The notes: a model not told the origin generated them from the letters alone. A stretch of 64,000 bases of DNA from a bacterium (GCA_016125385.1 WGLV01000011.1:146936-210935), one strand, 5' to 3'. Shown: positions 8,402 to 16,510, numbered from the stretch's first letter. Numbers and translations: made by a program.

Positions 8402-9876
8402 CAGTTCGCCGCTCCCTTTCCCGCCGCGATCAGATAATCGCCGGCGATTTCCCGGTCGTCGAAATGAATCTTCTCCCGGCCCAGAATCTGGTATGTTTCG
8501 TGACCTTTGCCCGCCAGCAGCAGGATGTCGCCTTCGCCGAGTTGTTCCACCGCCGCTCGGATCGCCTGTTTGCGGTCGGCGATGACGTCGAATTTCGCTT
8601 CGCCGCCTTTCATCCCTTCGACGATATCATTCAGGATGCCTTCGGGATTTTCCGTACGCGGATTGTCGGAGGTGACGAACGCGTGATCGCTCAGGCGCAG
8701 CGCGATGGCGCCCATCAGCGGGCGTTTGCCCCGATCGCGGTCGCCGCCGCAGCCGAATACCGTATACAGGCGGCGGTGAGGAATCGCGTTGAGCGTTTCG
8801 AGACATTTCTCCAGCGCGTCGGGCGTGTGGCAATAATCGACCACCACCAGCGCTCCGATTCCGTTTTTTACCTGTTCGAGCCGGCCCGGCGCGGCGTGGA
8901 ACCGTTCCACCGCCGCCGCCATGCCGTCCATGGCGAGGCCGCATGAAAGACCCGCCGCCAGCGCGCCAAGAATGTTGTATACGTTGTGGCGGCCCTGAAG
9001 CGGCGTCATCAGGTTGAAGGCTCCCTCGGGCGTATCCAGTTGAAAGCGGCATCCCTCCAGCGTCATTTCCAGCCGGGAGGCGCGTAACTCGGCGTCCCGG
9101 TCGATCGCGAAATTCAGTTGCCGGAGATCGTTCAGTTCAGCCTGAAATCGCCGTCCGGTTTCATCGTCGAGGTTAAACGAGGCGGTTCCGCCGGATTTCA
9201 AATGGCGCGTGAACAGTAACTTCTTCGCCTCGCGGTAGTCGTCCATGGTTTTATGAAAGTCAAGATGATCCTGGCTCAGATTCGTGAACACCGCCGTGTC
9301 GAAGGTCATGCCGTCGACCCGATGCAACACCAGGCCGTGCGATGAAACCTCCATCGCGGCGCGGCGGGCGCCCCGGCCGGCGACCTCGCACAGAATGCGC
9401 TGCATTTCATGCGGAAGCGGCGTGGTGGTTTCAGCCGTTTCATGAAAATCGCCGAAGCGGTATTCGATGGTGCCCAGGACGGCGATCGATTCACCGGCGG
9501 CCTGAAACAATTGTTCGAGCAAATAGGTGGTCGTCGTCTTGCCGTTCGAACCGGTGACGCCGATCAGGGACAGGGATTGAGCGGGGTGGCGGTAAAAATT
9601 GGCCGCCAGCGCGGGAAGCGCGGCCAGCGTGTCGCTCACGCGCGCCTGTGGCAGCACGGCGTCGCTGAATTCCTCCACCACCGCCAGAACCGCGCCTTGT
9701 TCGGCTGCGGCCCGCAGGTAGAGGTGTCCATCGGCGGATTGTCCGCGCAGTGCCACGAACGCGTCGCCCGGCTTCACACGCCGGCTGTCGGCCGTCAGTC
9801 CGCTGACTGACGCCGGCATGGCGCCGTGAAACGCGAGAACGTTCACGCCCTCAAGTAGCAATCGCCCTTCAATCAT
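8401..9876 (-). CDS. murE: UDP-MurNAc-tripeptide synthetase MurE (meso-DAP type)
   Basis: Adds the third stem amino acid to UDP-MurNAc-L-Ala-D-Glu. The P-loop is GVTGSNGKTTTTYLLEQL, followed by EVSSHGLVLHRVDG, TNLSQDHLDFHKTMDDY (including the carbamylated-Lys region further on) and SDNPRTENPEGIL. The DNPR tetrapeptide is the known specificity motif for meso-diaminopimelate, so the peptidoglycan is predicted to be DAP type rather than lysine type. The start at 9876 gives 491 residues; an upstream TTG at 9918 is in frame but has no ribosome site. A 155-base gap with long T runs on the coding strand separates it from ftsI, the widest gap inside the cluster. Confidence 0.96.
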   Translation of the reverse strand: MIEGRLLLEGVNVLAFHGAMPASVSGLTADSRRVKPGDAFVALRGQSADGHLYLRAAAEQGAVLAVVEEFSDAVLPQARVSDTLAALPALAANFYRHPAQSLSLIGVTGSNGKTTTTYLLEQLFQAAGESIAVLGTIEYRFGDFHETAETTTPLPHEMQRILCEVAGRGARRAAMEVSSHGLVLHRVDGMTFDTAVFTNLSQDHLDFHKTMDDYREAKKLLFTRHLKSGGTASFNLDDETGRRFQAELNDLRQLNFAIDRDAELRASRLEMTLEGCRFQLDTPEGAFNLMTPLQGRHNVYNILGALAAGLSCGLAMDGMAAAVERFHAAPGRLEQVKNGIGALVVVDYCHTPDALEKCLETLNAIPHRRLYTVFGCGGDRDRGKRPLMGAIALRLSDHAFVTSDNPRTENPEGILNDIVEGMKGGEAKFDVIADRKQAIRAAVEQLGEGDILLLAGKGHETYQILGREKIHFDDREIAGDYLIAAGKGAAN

Positions 9877-10031
9877 CCCTCGTTTTGCCCTTGGAACCCA
9901 AACCGGTTCCGAACCCAAATAAAAAGAAAAAAAATACGATGAGTTTGTTCGCCGGTTGGCGGAAAACCACCGCGCGGCTCTTGCCGTTTTTTCAGCGCCG
10001 GACCGTTTTTACAGGCTCCGGCGTATTCGTT

Positions 10032-12125
10032 TCAGTTCGCCGCCTGCGCCACCCAGGGCGCGGGCTCCTGTAGAGTCGGGTCGATCAACACCGGCTCGCA
10101 TTGAATCGAGGCTTCGCGGCTGGCGGCCGCGATCGCCGCCCCGGCGATGGGCTCCTGCGAGACCACTTTGCCCGAACCTTCCACCTCGACGCCGAGCCCG
10201 AGCCGCCGCAGTTGAATGTACGCGTCGCGCAGCGGCAGGCCGGTCAGATCGGGCATGACCGCCGCGTTCGCGTCGAAAGCGAAGGCGGGTGCGGGCAGTA
10301 CGCGCTTGATGCCGAAGGCGGATTCTTCTTTTTCGTTCCGTTCCGCTTCGGCCTGGGCTAGTTCTTTCGCCTGTTCGGCCAGCAGGGGGTCGTCATGAAC
10401 CGTCGGGGCCATGCCCCAGTACGCGACGATCTCTTCGGCGATCGCTTTCCATACCGGCCCAGCCAGCGCGCCGCCGTACTTGCCGTGACGCGGCTGGTCG
10501 ACCACAACCGAGATGGTTACTCTCGGCTTTTCAGCGGGGAAGAATCCACAGAACGAAGCGATCCGCATGCCGCGCCCGTAAGTGCCCGTCTCCGGATCGT
10601 ATTTCTGAGCCGTTCCGGTCTTGCCCGCGATGTGGAAGCCCGGAATGCGAACCTTATCGCCTGTACCTTCGGGATCCTCGGTCACATCGACCATCATGCG
10701 GATGACCTGTTCGGCCACGCCGGCGTCGGCCACGCGATAGGGCGTCTCCGGTTCGCGTTCGAGAAAGACTCCGTCCTTGCCCTGAAAGCCCATCACGATT
10801 CGCGCCGGGCGGAACACGCCGCGATTGGCGAGCGCGTTATACGCGGTGGTCAGAATCAGCGTGTTGGTCGACATCTCCTGCCCGTAGGGAACCGCGCCGA
10901 TCGAAGCGGGCTGCCAGTCTGACGGCTTACGCAATACGCCGCCCTGTTCGCCGGGCAGGTCATAGGTGCTCTTTTCGTAATTCTTGAATCCGAACGCGCG
11001 TAGATACTTGTACAGAATCTCCGCCTGACCGCGCCAGTCGGACGAATCGGTGGTCAGTGACTGCGCGATCTTCACCGTGCCGATGTTGCTCGACCGAACC
11101 AGAATGTCATGCACGGTCAGGTTGCCGAAACTGTGAATGTCATCGCGAATGGTGCGGCCTTTGAAATAAAACCGGCCGTTTTCACAGAAAAACACCGTGT
11201 CGGGCGTGACCCGTCCTTCGCTCAACGCGGCCAGGACGGTAAACGGTTTGATCACCGAGCCCGGCTCGAACATATTGGCGATCAGCCGGTTTTTTCTGAC
11301 CAGCTGGGGGTAATCTTCGTAATGGTTCGGGTCCATGCGCGGCGCGTTCGCCAGCGCCAGCACGTCGCCGGTCTCCGCGTCCATCACCACCGCGTTGACC
11401 TGATTCGCTTCCGTCTCGGCGAGTACTTTTTCCAACTCTCGCTCGACGATGTATTGAATGTATCCGTCGATGGTGAGAATCGCGTCCGGCCCCTGGGTGT
11501 TGAATTTGGTGTAGTCTTCGCTCGCCAGAAGTTTGCGGCGGGGGTCTTTTTCAGCGATAATCTCTTTCGCCGCGCCTTCCAGCCATTCATTCAGGCTCAG
11601 CTCAAGCCCTTCCAGTCCGCGGTTGTCGCGGCCGGTGTATCCCAGCATCTGCCCGGCGAGCGGACCTTCCGGGTAGAAGCGGGTGTCGGTCTGATCGAAG
11701 AAGATGCCGGGCAACTGCATCGCCTCCAGTTTCGATTTCATTTTTTCAGAGACGCCGTGCGCCAGAACGCGGCCCCGGACGCCGATCGTCGACTCGACGT
11801 GCCGGTCGATGTCTTCCTGAGTCAGGCCCAGAACCTCACCCGCCTTCGCGATGACGCTGGCCGGGTCGTCCATGCGTTCTTTGTCAGCCATGACGGTGTA
11901 CTTCCACTCGTTCTGTGCGAGTACGCGGCCGTTGCGATCGAGAATGTCGCCCCGGACCGGCGGCAGTTCTTTGGTATAGACGCGAGCCCGCTCGCTGTTG
12001 GCGCGCGTCTCATCGGCGTGGATTACCTGTAGAAAATAGAGGCGTCCCACCAGGCCGCTGAACACCGCGCCCGCCGTGAGCATCAAAGCCGCCACGCGTA
12101 TTACCGTCATGCGCCGGGTCGTCAT
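10032..12125 (-). CDS. ftsI: Septal transpeptidase FtsI/PBP3 with C-terminal PASTA domain
   Basis: Class B penicillin-binding protein cross-linking septal peptidoglycan. It has an N-terminal membrane anchor (about residues 8-35), the dimerisation-domain motif VRGDILDRNGRVLA, and the three active-site boxes: SVIK (Ser near 290, in EPGSVIKPF), SSN (345-347) and KTGT (502-505). After the transpeptidase domain there is an Ala/Glu linker and then one PASTA domain starting at MPDLTGLPLRDAYIQLRRLG (about 622 onward), which accounts for the unusual 697-residue length. PASTA domains bind muropeptide or beta-lactam and are commoner in Gram-positive class B PBPs. It lies just downstream of ftsL. Confidence 0.95.
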   Translation of the reverse strand: MTTRRMTVIRVAALMLTAGAVFSGLVGRLYFLQVIHADETRANSERARVYTKELPPVRGDILDRNGRVLAQNEWKYTVMADKERMDDPASVIAKAGEVLGLTQEDIDRHVESTIGVRGRVLAHGVSEKMKSKLEAMQLPGIFFDQTDTRFYPEGPLAGQMLGYTGRDNRGLEGLELSLNEWLEGAAKEIIAEKDPRRKLLASEDYTKFNTQGPDAILTIDGYIQYIVERELEKVLAETEANQVNAVVMDAETGDVLALANAPRMDPNHYEDYPQLVRKNRLIANMFEPGSVIKPFTVLAALSEGRVTPDTVFFCENGRFYFKGRTIRDDIHSFGNLTVHDILVRSSNIGTVKIAQSLTTDSSDWRGQAEILYKYLRAFGFKNYEKSTYDLPGEQGGVLRKPSDWQPASIGAVPYGQEMSTNTLILTTAYNALANRGVFRPARIVMGFQGKDGVFLEREPETPYRVADAGVAEQVIRMMVDVTEDPEGTGDKVRIPGFHIAGKTGTAQKYDPETGTYGRGMRIASFCGFFPAEKPRVTISVVVDQPRHGKYGGALAGPVWKAIAEEIVAYWGMAPTVHDDPLLAEQAKELAQAEAERNEKEESAFGIKRVLPAPAFAFDANAAVMPDLTGLPLRDAYIQLRRLGLGVEVEGSGKVVSQEPIAGAAIAAASREASIQCEPVLIDPTLQEPAPWVAQAAN

Positions 12126-12136
12126 TCCGCGTTTCC

Positions 12137-12583
12137 TTAATCAAGCAGGGCGTTTAACCACCCTCGAACCGAGTGGAAGGTCTCCACCCAGCGGTTTCTC
12201 ATACGAATAATCCAGCTCGTTTCCGCTTCCGGCAGCCGCGCCGGCGTGTGGCCGATGCGTTGCGTCGTTAATCCGGGGACTCCAATTTCAATCGCCGGAT
12301 GACGCGGCGGTCCGAGTTCGGGGAACTCCGTTTCGATCTTTTCCGCGATGCGTTCGTATCGCTCCAGCTCGTTGATCTCGATATTCAGTTTTCGCAGGTC
12401 GTCGAGCAGCGCGGTCTTCTGGTAATACTTATCGGTCATGCGGTAGTGGGTGCGCTTTACTTCGATCGACGCCTGCACCGTCAGCAGAATCGAGCCGAAC
12501 AGCACCACGATCCACAGATAACCCAGCGTCAGGCGAACCATGGCGATGGCTTGATCGTCGCGTTGTTCTTTTTTCCGGCCCAT
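12137..12583 (-). CDS. ftsL: FtsL-like division protein
   Basis: Small bitopic protein predicted to form the FtsQ-FtsL-FtsB subcomplex that activates septal synthesis. The 148 residues comprise a short charged N-terminus (MGRKKEQRDDQ), a single transmembrane helix at about 17-38 (LTLGYLWIVVLFGSILLTVQ), then a predicted coiled coil to about residue 85 (KTALLDDLRKLNIEINELERYERIAEKIETEF) and a proline-rich tail. Sequence identity within FtsL is always low; the call rests on topology, size and the position between rsmH and ftsI. GGAG lies 8 bases before the ATG. Confidence 0.82.
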   Translation of the reverse strand: MGRKKEQRDDQAIAMVRLTLGYLWIVVLFGSILLTVQASIEVKRTHYRMTDKYYQKTALLDDLRKLNIEINELERYERIAEKIETEFPELGPPRHPAIEIGVPGLTTQRIGHTPARLPEAETSWIIRMRNRWVETFHSVRGWLNALLD

Positions 12584-12595
12584 TCCGCTCTCCGA

Positions 12596-13549
12596 TCAGG
12601 GCGTTCGTTCAACCACGCGCAATTGAGCGCTGCGGCTTCGCGGGTTGCGGTTTTTTTCAGCCGCGCAGGGCGCGACGCCTTTTCGCGTCAGCATCCGCCC
12701 GCGTCCCGGTTCGGGTTCCGCCAGCTGGGCGGGGCCGGGTACGATCCCGCCCGCGCCGCAATAGCGCCTGAACAGCTCTTTCACGATGCGGTGTTCGAGC
12801 GAGTGATAACTCAACACCGCCATGCGCCCTCCCGGCGCCAGCCGTTCGAGACCGCCTTCAATTCCGCGTCGTAACTGCGTCAACTCATCGTTAACCGCGA
12901 TTCGTAACGCCTGAAAAACCCGCGTCGCGGGATGAATGCCTTCTTCTCGCCGGTTCGCCGCTGGAATCGCCTGCAGAACGACGTCGGCGAGTTCCTGCGT
13001 TGTGGCGATCTCGCTTTCCTGCCGCCGCCTGACGATGGCGCGGGCGATGCGCCGGCTGAAGCGTTCGTCGCCATAATTCTTAAATGCTTCGGCCAGTTCG
13101 CGGTCGTCCCATGAAGCGATGATGTCCGCCGCGGTCAGCGGCTGGCTCCGGTCCATTCTCATGTCGAGTGGGCCTTCTTTCTGAAAACTGAAGCCCCGGT
13201 CCGCCCGGTCGACCTGCAGCGAAGAAAACCCGCAGTCGATCAGGATGTATGTCGCTTCGGGCGCGTTCGCCTCGTTGAGAACCGCTTCGATCTCGCTGAA
13301 GGCCCGGCGTACGAGCGTGACTTCGAAAGCCGCATCGGCGAATCGAGATCGGCAGAACGCGATCGCTTCTTCATCGCGGTCGACGCCGATCAACCGTTCG
13401 CCGGGTTTAAAATCCCGCGTCAGCGAAGCGGCGTGTCCGCCGTAACCGATGGTGCAATCGACGACGACGCGCGGGCCGTTCGCCCTGGGCGCGTAGTCCG
13501 CGACTTCGCTTTCCATAACCGGAACATGCGGCGCGGATTCATCCGGCAT
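12596..13549 (-). CDS. rsmH: 16S rRNA (cytosine-1402 N4) methyltransferase RsmH/MraW
   Basis: SAM-dependent methyltransferase modifying C1402 in the 30S P-site. It has HVPVMESEVADY near the start, the SAM loop VVDCTIGYGGHAASL, GVDRDEEAI, DCGFSSLQVDRADRGFSFQKEGPLDMRMD split as two familiar RsmH blocks, and the C-terminal LSYHSLEHRIVKELFR. The ATG at 13549 is preceded by GGGA with a 6-base spacer; a TTG four codons upstream (13561) directly abuts the mraZ stop and cannot be excluded. Predicted length 317. Confidence 0.96.
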   Translation of the reverse strand: MPDESAPHVPVMESEVADYAPRANGPRVVVDCTIGYGGHAASLTRDFKPGERLIGVDRDEEAIAFCRSRFADAAFEVTLVRRAFSEIEAVLNEANAPEATYILIDCGFSSLQVDRADRGFSFQKEGPLDMRMDRSQPLTAADIIASWDDRELAEAFKNYGDERFSRRIARAIVRRRQESEIATTQELADVVLQAIPAANRREEGIHPATRVFQALRIAVNDELTQLRRGIEGGLERLAPGGRMAVLSYHSLEHRIVKELFRRYCGAGGIVPGPAQLAEPEPGRGRMLTRKGVAPCAAEKNRNPRSRSAQLRVVERTP

Positions 13550-13561
13550 CAATCGTCCCAA

Positions 13562-14122
13562 CTAACCTTTCAGTTCGGCTTCAAAACTCTCCAGCGATTT
13601 CTGCCCCTTGGCGAGTTGCATCACCGAGGGGAAGCGCTGCGTCATGGTCACTTCGTCTTCCGCCAGTTCATCGCGGTAATACACCGACGAGCAGACCAGA
13701 ATCTTGTCCCAGTCGCCCATCATCATGATTTTGCCATCCAGCCGCCCGTAATCGGCCATGTCGTTCGGTACCACGATGCGGCCTTCTTTGTCCATGCTGA
13801 CTTCTTTGGCGTGCGAAAAAATCTGCCGGCGCACGGTCAGGCCGATTTCGGTGTAGTAGTCGAGCCGGGCGATGGCTTCCGCGATGGGCAGCCAGTTGCA
13901 TTCCGGAAAAATGGCTATACTACGGTTGAGCCAACGCACCATGATCAACGGGTGGTCGGCCAGTTTGTCCCGGAACGGTTGAGGGAGTCCAATGCGTGAC
14001 TTGTTGTCGATGTTCTTTTCGTACGATCCGATCAGTTTGGTGACGAGCGGCTGCGAGACCGGCGCCGAATCTTCGGACGTGGCCGCGTTGAGTACTGCGC
14101 CGCTGGAGCCCTCGCTGATCAT
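13562..14122 (-). CDS. mraZ: Transcriptional regulator/division protein MraZ
   Basis: First gene of the dcw cluster. MraZ is a ring-forming DNA-binding protein made of two AbrB/SpoVT-like beta-barrel repeats and in Escherichia coli represses its own operon. Here the repeats are visible as YEKNIDNKSRIGLPQPFRDKL (about 34-54) and AKEVSMDKEGRIVVPNDMADYG (about 104-125), each with the D-x-R-I/V turn. The protein is 186 residues, longer than the usual 140-150, because of about 30 extra N-terminal residues and a C-terminal tail (MQLAKGQKSLESFEAELKG). The ATG at 14122 follows a GCAGGG sequence. Confidence 0.94.
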   Translation of the reverse strand: MISEGSSGAVLNAATSEDSAPVSQPLVTKLIGSYEKNIDNKSRIGLPQPFRDKLADHPLIMVRWLNRSIAIFPECNWLPIAEAIARLDYYTEIGLTVRRQIFSHAKEVSMDKEGRIVVPNDMADYGRLDGKIMMMGDWDKILVCSSVYYRDELAEDEVTMTQRFPSVMQLAKGQKSLESFEAELKG

Positions 14123-14148
14123 GGTTCAGCCCTGCCTCGGGGTGATCT

Positions 14149-14223
14149 TGGGATGAACTGGGTAAAATCGACCTCAACCTGGGAAAAACATGGAATATTT
14201 GGGATACTAGCATAGGGTGTGGG
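14149..14223. promoter_or_regulatory. Candidate MraZ operator: phased TGGG boxes
   Basis: Five TGGG tetranucleotides on the plus strand begin at 14149, 14159, 14180, 14200 and 14220, that is at spacings of 10, 21, 20 and 20 bases, so they share one helical face; a TGGA lies at 14191. E. coli MraZ is known to bind TGGG-type repeats separated by about one helical turn in front of mraZ. Two of the boxes overlap the candidate promoter and the others sit in the leader. The boxes are on the strand opposite to that expected from E. coli, so assignment is inferential. Confidence 0.55.
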
Positions 14224-14232
14224 TCTCTGCAA
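14204..14232 (-). promoter_or_regulatory. Candidate mraZ/dcw promoter
   Basis: On the minus strand TTGCAG (plus coordinates 14227-14232) is followed after 17 bases by TAGTAT (14204-14209), preceded by TG one base upstream to make an extended -10 (TGCTAGTAT). This would start transcription near 14197, about 75 bases before the mraZ ATG. Match to consensus is moderate. Confidence 0.5.
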
Positions 14233-14424
14233 GACGAAATTTACATAATTTTCTCGATAAAACTTTTATTTTTACTGCACTTATGTATAGGTTTCGCGTG
14301 TGGTTTGAAGCATCAGCCCACATAGTTTAAATGTGGAGAAATATAATATGATACTTGCTAAGGTGAATTGATTTAGATAAATGGAGTAAAGTTAATCAAC
14401 GTGGAAAAGGGCGGACGCCCGGCT

Positions 14425-14465
14425 GGTGAATTTTGATTTCACCCGCTGATCCACTGCGGGATCAG
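14425..14465 (+). promoter_or_regulatory. Two leader hairpins before the DUF1499 gene
   Basis: GGTGAA (14425-14430) pairs with TTCACC (14438-14443), and CTGATCC (14446-14452) pairs with GGATCAG (14459-14465). The second stem ends two bases before the ATG and takes up the GGGA that is the only ribosome-site-like sequence. The rest of the 14233-14424 gap is AT-rich and holds a TATAAT at 14342-14347 and the inverted repeat CCACAT/ATGTGG just upstream of it, with no clear -35. Confidence 0.4.
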
Positions 14466-14467
14466 AG

Positions 14468-14959
14468 ATGAAATTATTTCAGAAACGTGGAGCCATGATC
14501 GCGGGATTCTCTTTCATTTTATTATTGTCTGTTCCAGTTATCCTGACTCTGGGCGGCATATTGCTCAACAATCCCGGCTTGTTCAGCCCGCCCGGCCCTC
14601 TGAAGAGACTGTCGATCTATCTCACAACCAATATAGCCGAGACCAGCGACGAGCCGGTGTTTCCCGAACTCAAAACGCCCGCATTCTCGCGCCCGGCCAG
14701 TGAACTTTTTGAGGATGTAAAAACGGCTCTTGGACGCCTGGGTTGGGAGGCGAGCGAGGTTAATCCAGATGAAATGACGATCCACGCGGTGATCACAACG
14801 GCGTTGTGGCGCTTTCAAGACGATGTAACGATTCGTGTCACTGAATCTTCGAGAGGTTCTTCTCTTTACGTCCGATCATCTTCACGAGTGGGGAAAGGCG
14901 ACCTGGGCGCGAACCGGGCGCATATATTACACTTAATTGAATTGTTAGAGCGAGGTTAG
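14468..14959 (+). CDS. DUF1499 family membrane-anchored protein
   Basis: A 163-residue protein with one N-terminal hydrophobic segment (about residues 9-35, AMIAGFSFILLLSVPVILT) followed by a soluble domain. The C-terminal half matches the DUF1499 pattern: a beta strand ending DDVTIRV, then SLYVRSSSRVGKGDLGANRAHILHLIELL, where the SRVGxGDLGxNRxRI string is the family hallmark. Function of the family is not established. It is divergent from the dcw cluster and stands alone. The N-terminal segment could be a signal peptide or an anchor. Confidence 0.8.
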   Translation: MKLFQKRGAMIAGFSFILLLSVPVILTLGGILLNNPGLFSPPGPLKRLSIYLTTNIAETSDEPVFPELKTPAFSRPASELFEDVKTALGRLGWEASEVNPDEMTIHAVITTALWRFQDDVTIRVTESSRGSSLYVRSSSRVGKGDLGANRAHILHLIELLERG

Positions 14960-15103
14960 CAAATCGTGTAATTACATACAGTTTAAAAATATTGTTTTTT
15001 TAAGACAAATCTCTTGGCGTTTTTAATAAAGTTTGCTAATATTACCTTCAGATGGAGCCAATTTATTGTTGTAAGACATTATGAGTGCTTGTGAGGTTGA
15101 GCC

Positions 15104-15178
15104 ATGTTAGCATTTGCTTTTGTTACCCTTGGTATTGCTTGCGGTATGGGTTTGATTGTCTACGGGATCGTAAAATAA
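15104..15178 (+). CDS. Putative 24-residue single-helix membrane peptide
   Basis: A short reading frame ATG...TAA encodes 24 residues starting MLAFAFVTLG and ending LIVYGIVK. It is almost wholly hydrophobic with a single terminal lysine, as expected for a small membrane peptide. GAGG lies at 15093-15096, 7 bases before the ATG, which is good ribosome-site geometry. It sits in the otherwise non-coding stretch between the DUF1499 gene and the acetyltransferase. No family is recognised; chance occurrence cannot be excluded at this length. Confidence 0.45.
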   Translation: MLAFAFVTLGIACGMGLIVYGIVK

Positions 15179-15267
15179 CGTTATAGCATTTTCCCGTAGT
15201 ATAATCCGTCATCACGATTTGGACTTGCGCCCTGATGACGCCCTGAAACTGATTACTGGCGATATTC

Positions 15268-15305
15268 CGCCCGTCATCGCTGGATGAACGGGCGTTTGTA
15301 TTTTT
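15268..15305 (+). terminator. Rho-independent terminator candidate
   Basis: CGCCCGT-CATC (15268-15278) pairs with GATG-ACGGGCG (15283-15294) with one bulged base, followed by TTTGTATTTTT. It could end a transcript carrying the 24-residue ORF; the acetyltransferase ATG lies 24 bases beyond. Confidence 0.5.
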
Positions 15306-15328
15306 CAGCGTTTTTTCGGGAGCCGCGA

Positions 15329-15823
15329 ATGTCATCTTCCAACCCGCTTCTTATCCGGTCCGCCGGACCAGCCGACGTCCCCGCGATTTACGCCATGATT
15401 CGTGAACTGGCGGAATACGAAAAACTTCTCCATATCGTTGAAGCGACCGAGGATAGCATTCATCGCGCCCTGTTCGGCGAAAAGCCAGCCGCCGAAGCGC
15501 TGATCGCGCTTGAGATGGATGTTCCGGTTGGTTTCGCTCTTTATTTCACCAACTTTTCGACTTTCGTGGGCAAGCCGGGGCTCTATCTTGAAGACCTGTA
15601 CGTCAAGCCGAAGTTTCGCGGCAAAGGGTACGGCAAGGCGCTGCTGGTTCGGCTCGCCAACATCGCGGTGGAGCGGGATTATGGCCGTATGGAATGGTCG
15701 GTGTTGGATTGGAACACGCCTTCGATCGAGTTTTATAAAAGCCTGGGCGCCGTTCCGATGGATGAATGGACGGTGTTTCGCCTGAATCGTGAGGCCATCG
15801 CCTCCGTCGCGTCATCCGGATGA
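15329..15823 (+). CDS. GNAT-family N-acetyltransferase (SSAT-like)
   Basis: Predicted acetyl-CoA-dependent N-acetyltransferase of 164 residues. The fold is evident: N-terminal IRSAGPADVPAIYAMIRELAEYEKL, central strand pair VGFALYFTNFSTFVGKPGLYLEDLYV, the acetyl-CoA pyrophosphate loop KFRGKGYGKALL (R/Q-x-x-G-x-G/A type), and ERDYGRMEWSVLDWNTPSIEFYKSLGA. The combination LYLEDLYVxPxxRGKGxGKxLL and WNxPSIxFYxSLGA resembles diamine/spermidine acetyltransferases, though substrate cannot be fixed. The start at 15329 follows GGGAG; an in-frame ATG at 15284 lies inside the terminator hairpin and is disfavoured. Its 3' end overlaps the convergent HAD gene by 12 bases. Confidence 0.88.
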   Translation: MSSSNPLLIRSAGPADVPAIYAMIRELAEYEKLLHIVEATEDSIHRALFGEKPAAEALIALEMDVPVGFALYFTNFSTFVGKPGLYLEDLYVKPKFRGKGYGKALLVRLANIAVERDYGRMEWSVLDWNTPSIEFYKSLGAVPMDEWTVFRLNREAIASVASSG

Positions 15824-16510
15824 TGACTGATCCCGCGCGGCGAATCGGCGGAGGTACGCCTCCGCGCTGAATTCCGCCAGATCGTTCAGCACCCAGTCGG
15901 CGCGTTCGATCGCCTGGCGGGGCCGGCCGGGACGCGACAACGCCACGCAGTGCATCCCCGCGTCTTTCGCCGATTGAACCCCCGCCGCTGAATCTTCAAA
16001 CACAAGACAGGCGTTCGGCTTTACGTCTAACCGCTCCGCCGCCATCAGATACCCCGCCGGGTCCGGCTTGCCAGGCCAGTAATGCTCGCCCGCCAGATAA
16101 AACCGCAGCATCTCTCCGATGCCCATCGTCTCGATTCCTTCTTTCACGAATCGATCGTCCGAACCCGAGACAATGCACACCGGGTATTCCTCCGCCAGCC
16201 GGATCAGCAGCTCAATTGATGAAAGAATGCGGATATCGCGTGTTTTGCGCAGCCGGATGAAATGGCGCGCGATCAGCGCCGACATCTCTTCCTTGCTGTG
16301 CGTGAGCTGTGGGTATCGCCGCGTGATTTCAAGATAGATGCCATGCCAGGGAATTCCGTAGGCCAGGGCGAGCACGTCGTCGTGCGAGAGTAAAATCTCA
16401 CGCTCGTCGAGAAAACACTGAATCGCATCCAGCCACAACGTTTCCGTATCGAGCAGGGTTCCATCCAGATCGAAAAGGTAGGCTTGAATCATGCGATCGG
16501 TTCGACTCAT
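15812..16510 (-). CDS. HAD-superfamily phosphatase (beta-phosphoglucomutase-like)
   Basis: Haloacid dehalogenase hydrolase, subfamily IA, 232 residues. Motif I is LFDLDGTLLDTE (nucleophile Asp14, acid/base Asp16), motif II IVSGSDDRF, motif III Lys in PGKPDPAGYLMAAERL, motif IV CLVFEDSAAGVQSAKDAGM. A helical cap lies between motif I and motif II. The pattern fits sugar-phosphate phosphatases/phosphoglucomutases (YqaB/YcjU type). Its ATG overlaps the stop of the upstream oxidoreductase (ATGA), making a two-gene operon; a sugar-phosphate role would fit with that partner but is inferred. Confidence 0.9.
   Translation of the reverse strand: MSRTDRMIQAYLFDLDGTLLDTETLWLDAIQCFLDEREILLSHDDVLALAYGIPWHGIYLEITRRYPQLTHSKEEMSALIARHFIRLRKTRDIRILSSIELLIRLAEEYPVCIVSGSDDRFVKEGIETMGIGEMLRFYLAGEHYWPGKPDPAGYLMAAERLDVKPNACLVFEDSAAGVQSAKDAGMHCVALSRPGRPRQAIERADWVLNDLAEFSAEAYLRRFAARDQSSSG

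Noticed and set aside
11109..12032. A 307-codon frame antisense to ftsI
   Set aside because: Overlaps intact ftsI; no ribosome site or recognisable motif.
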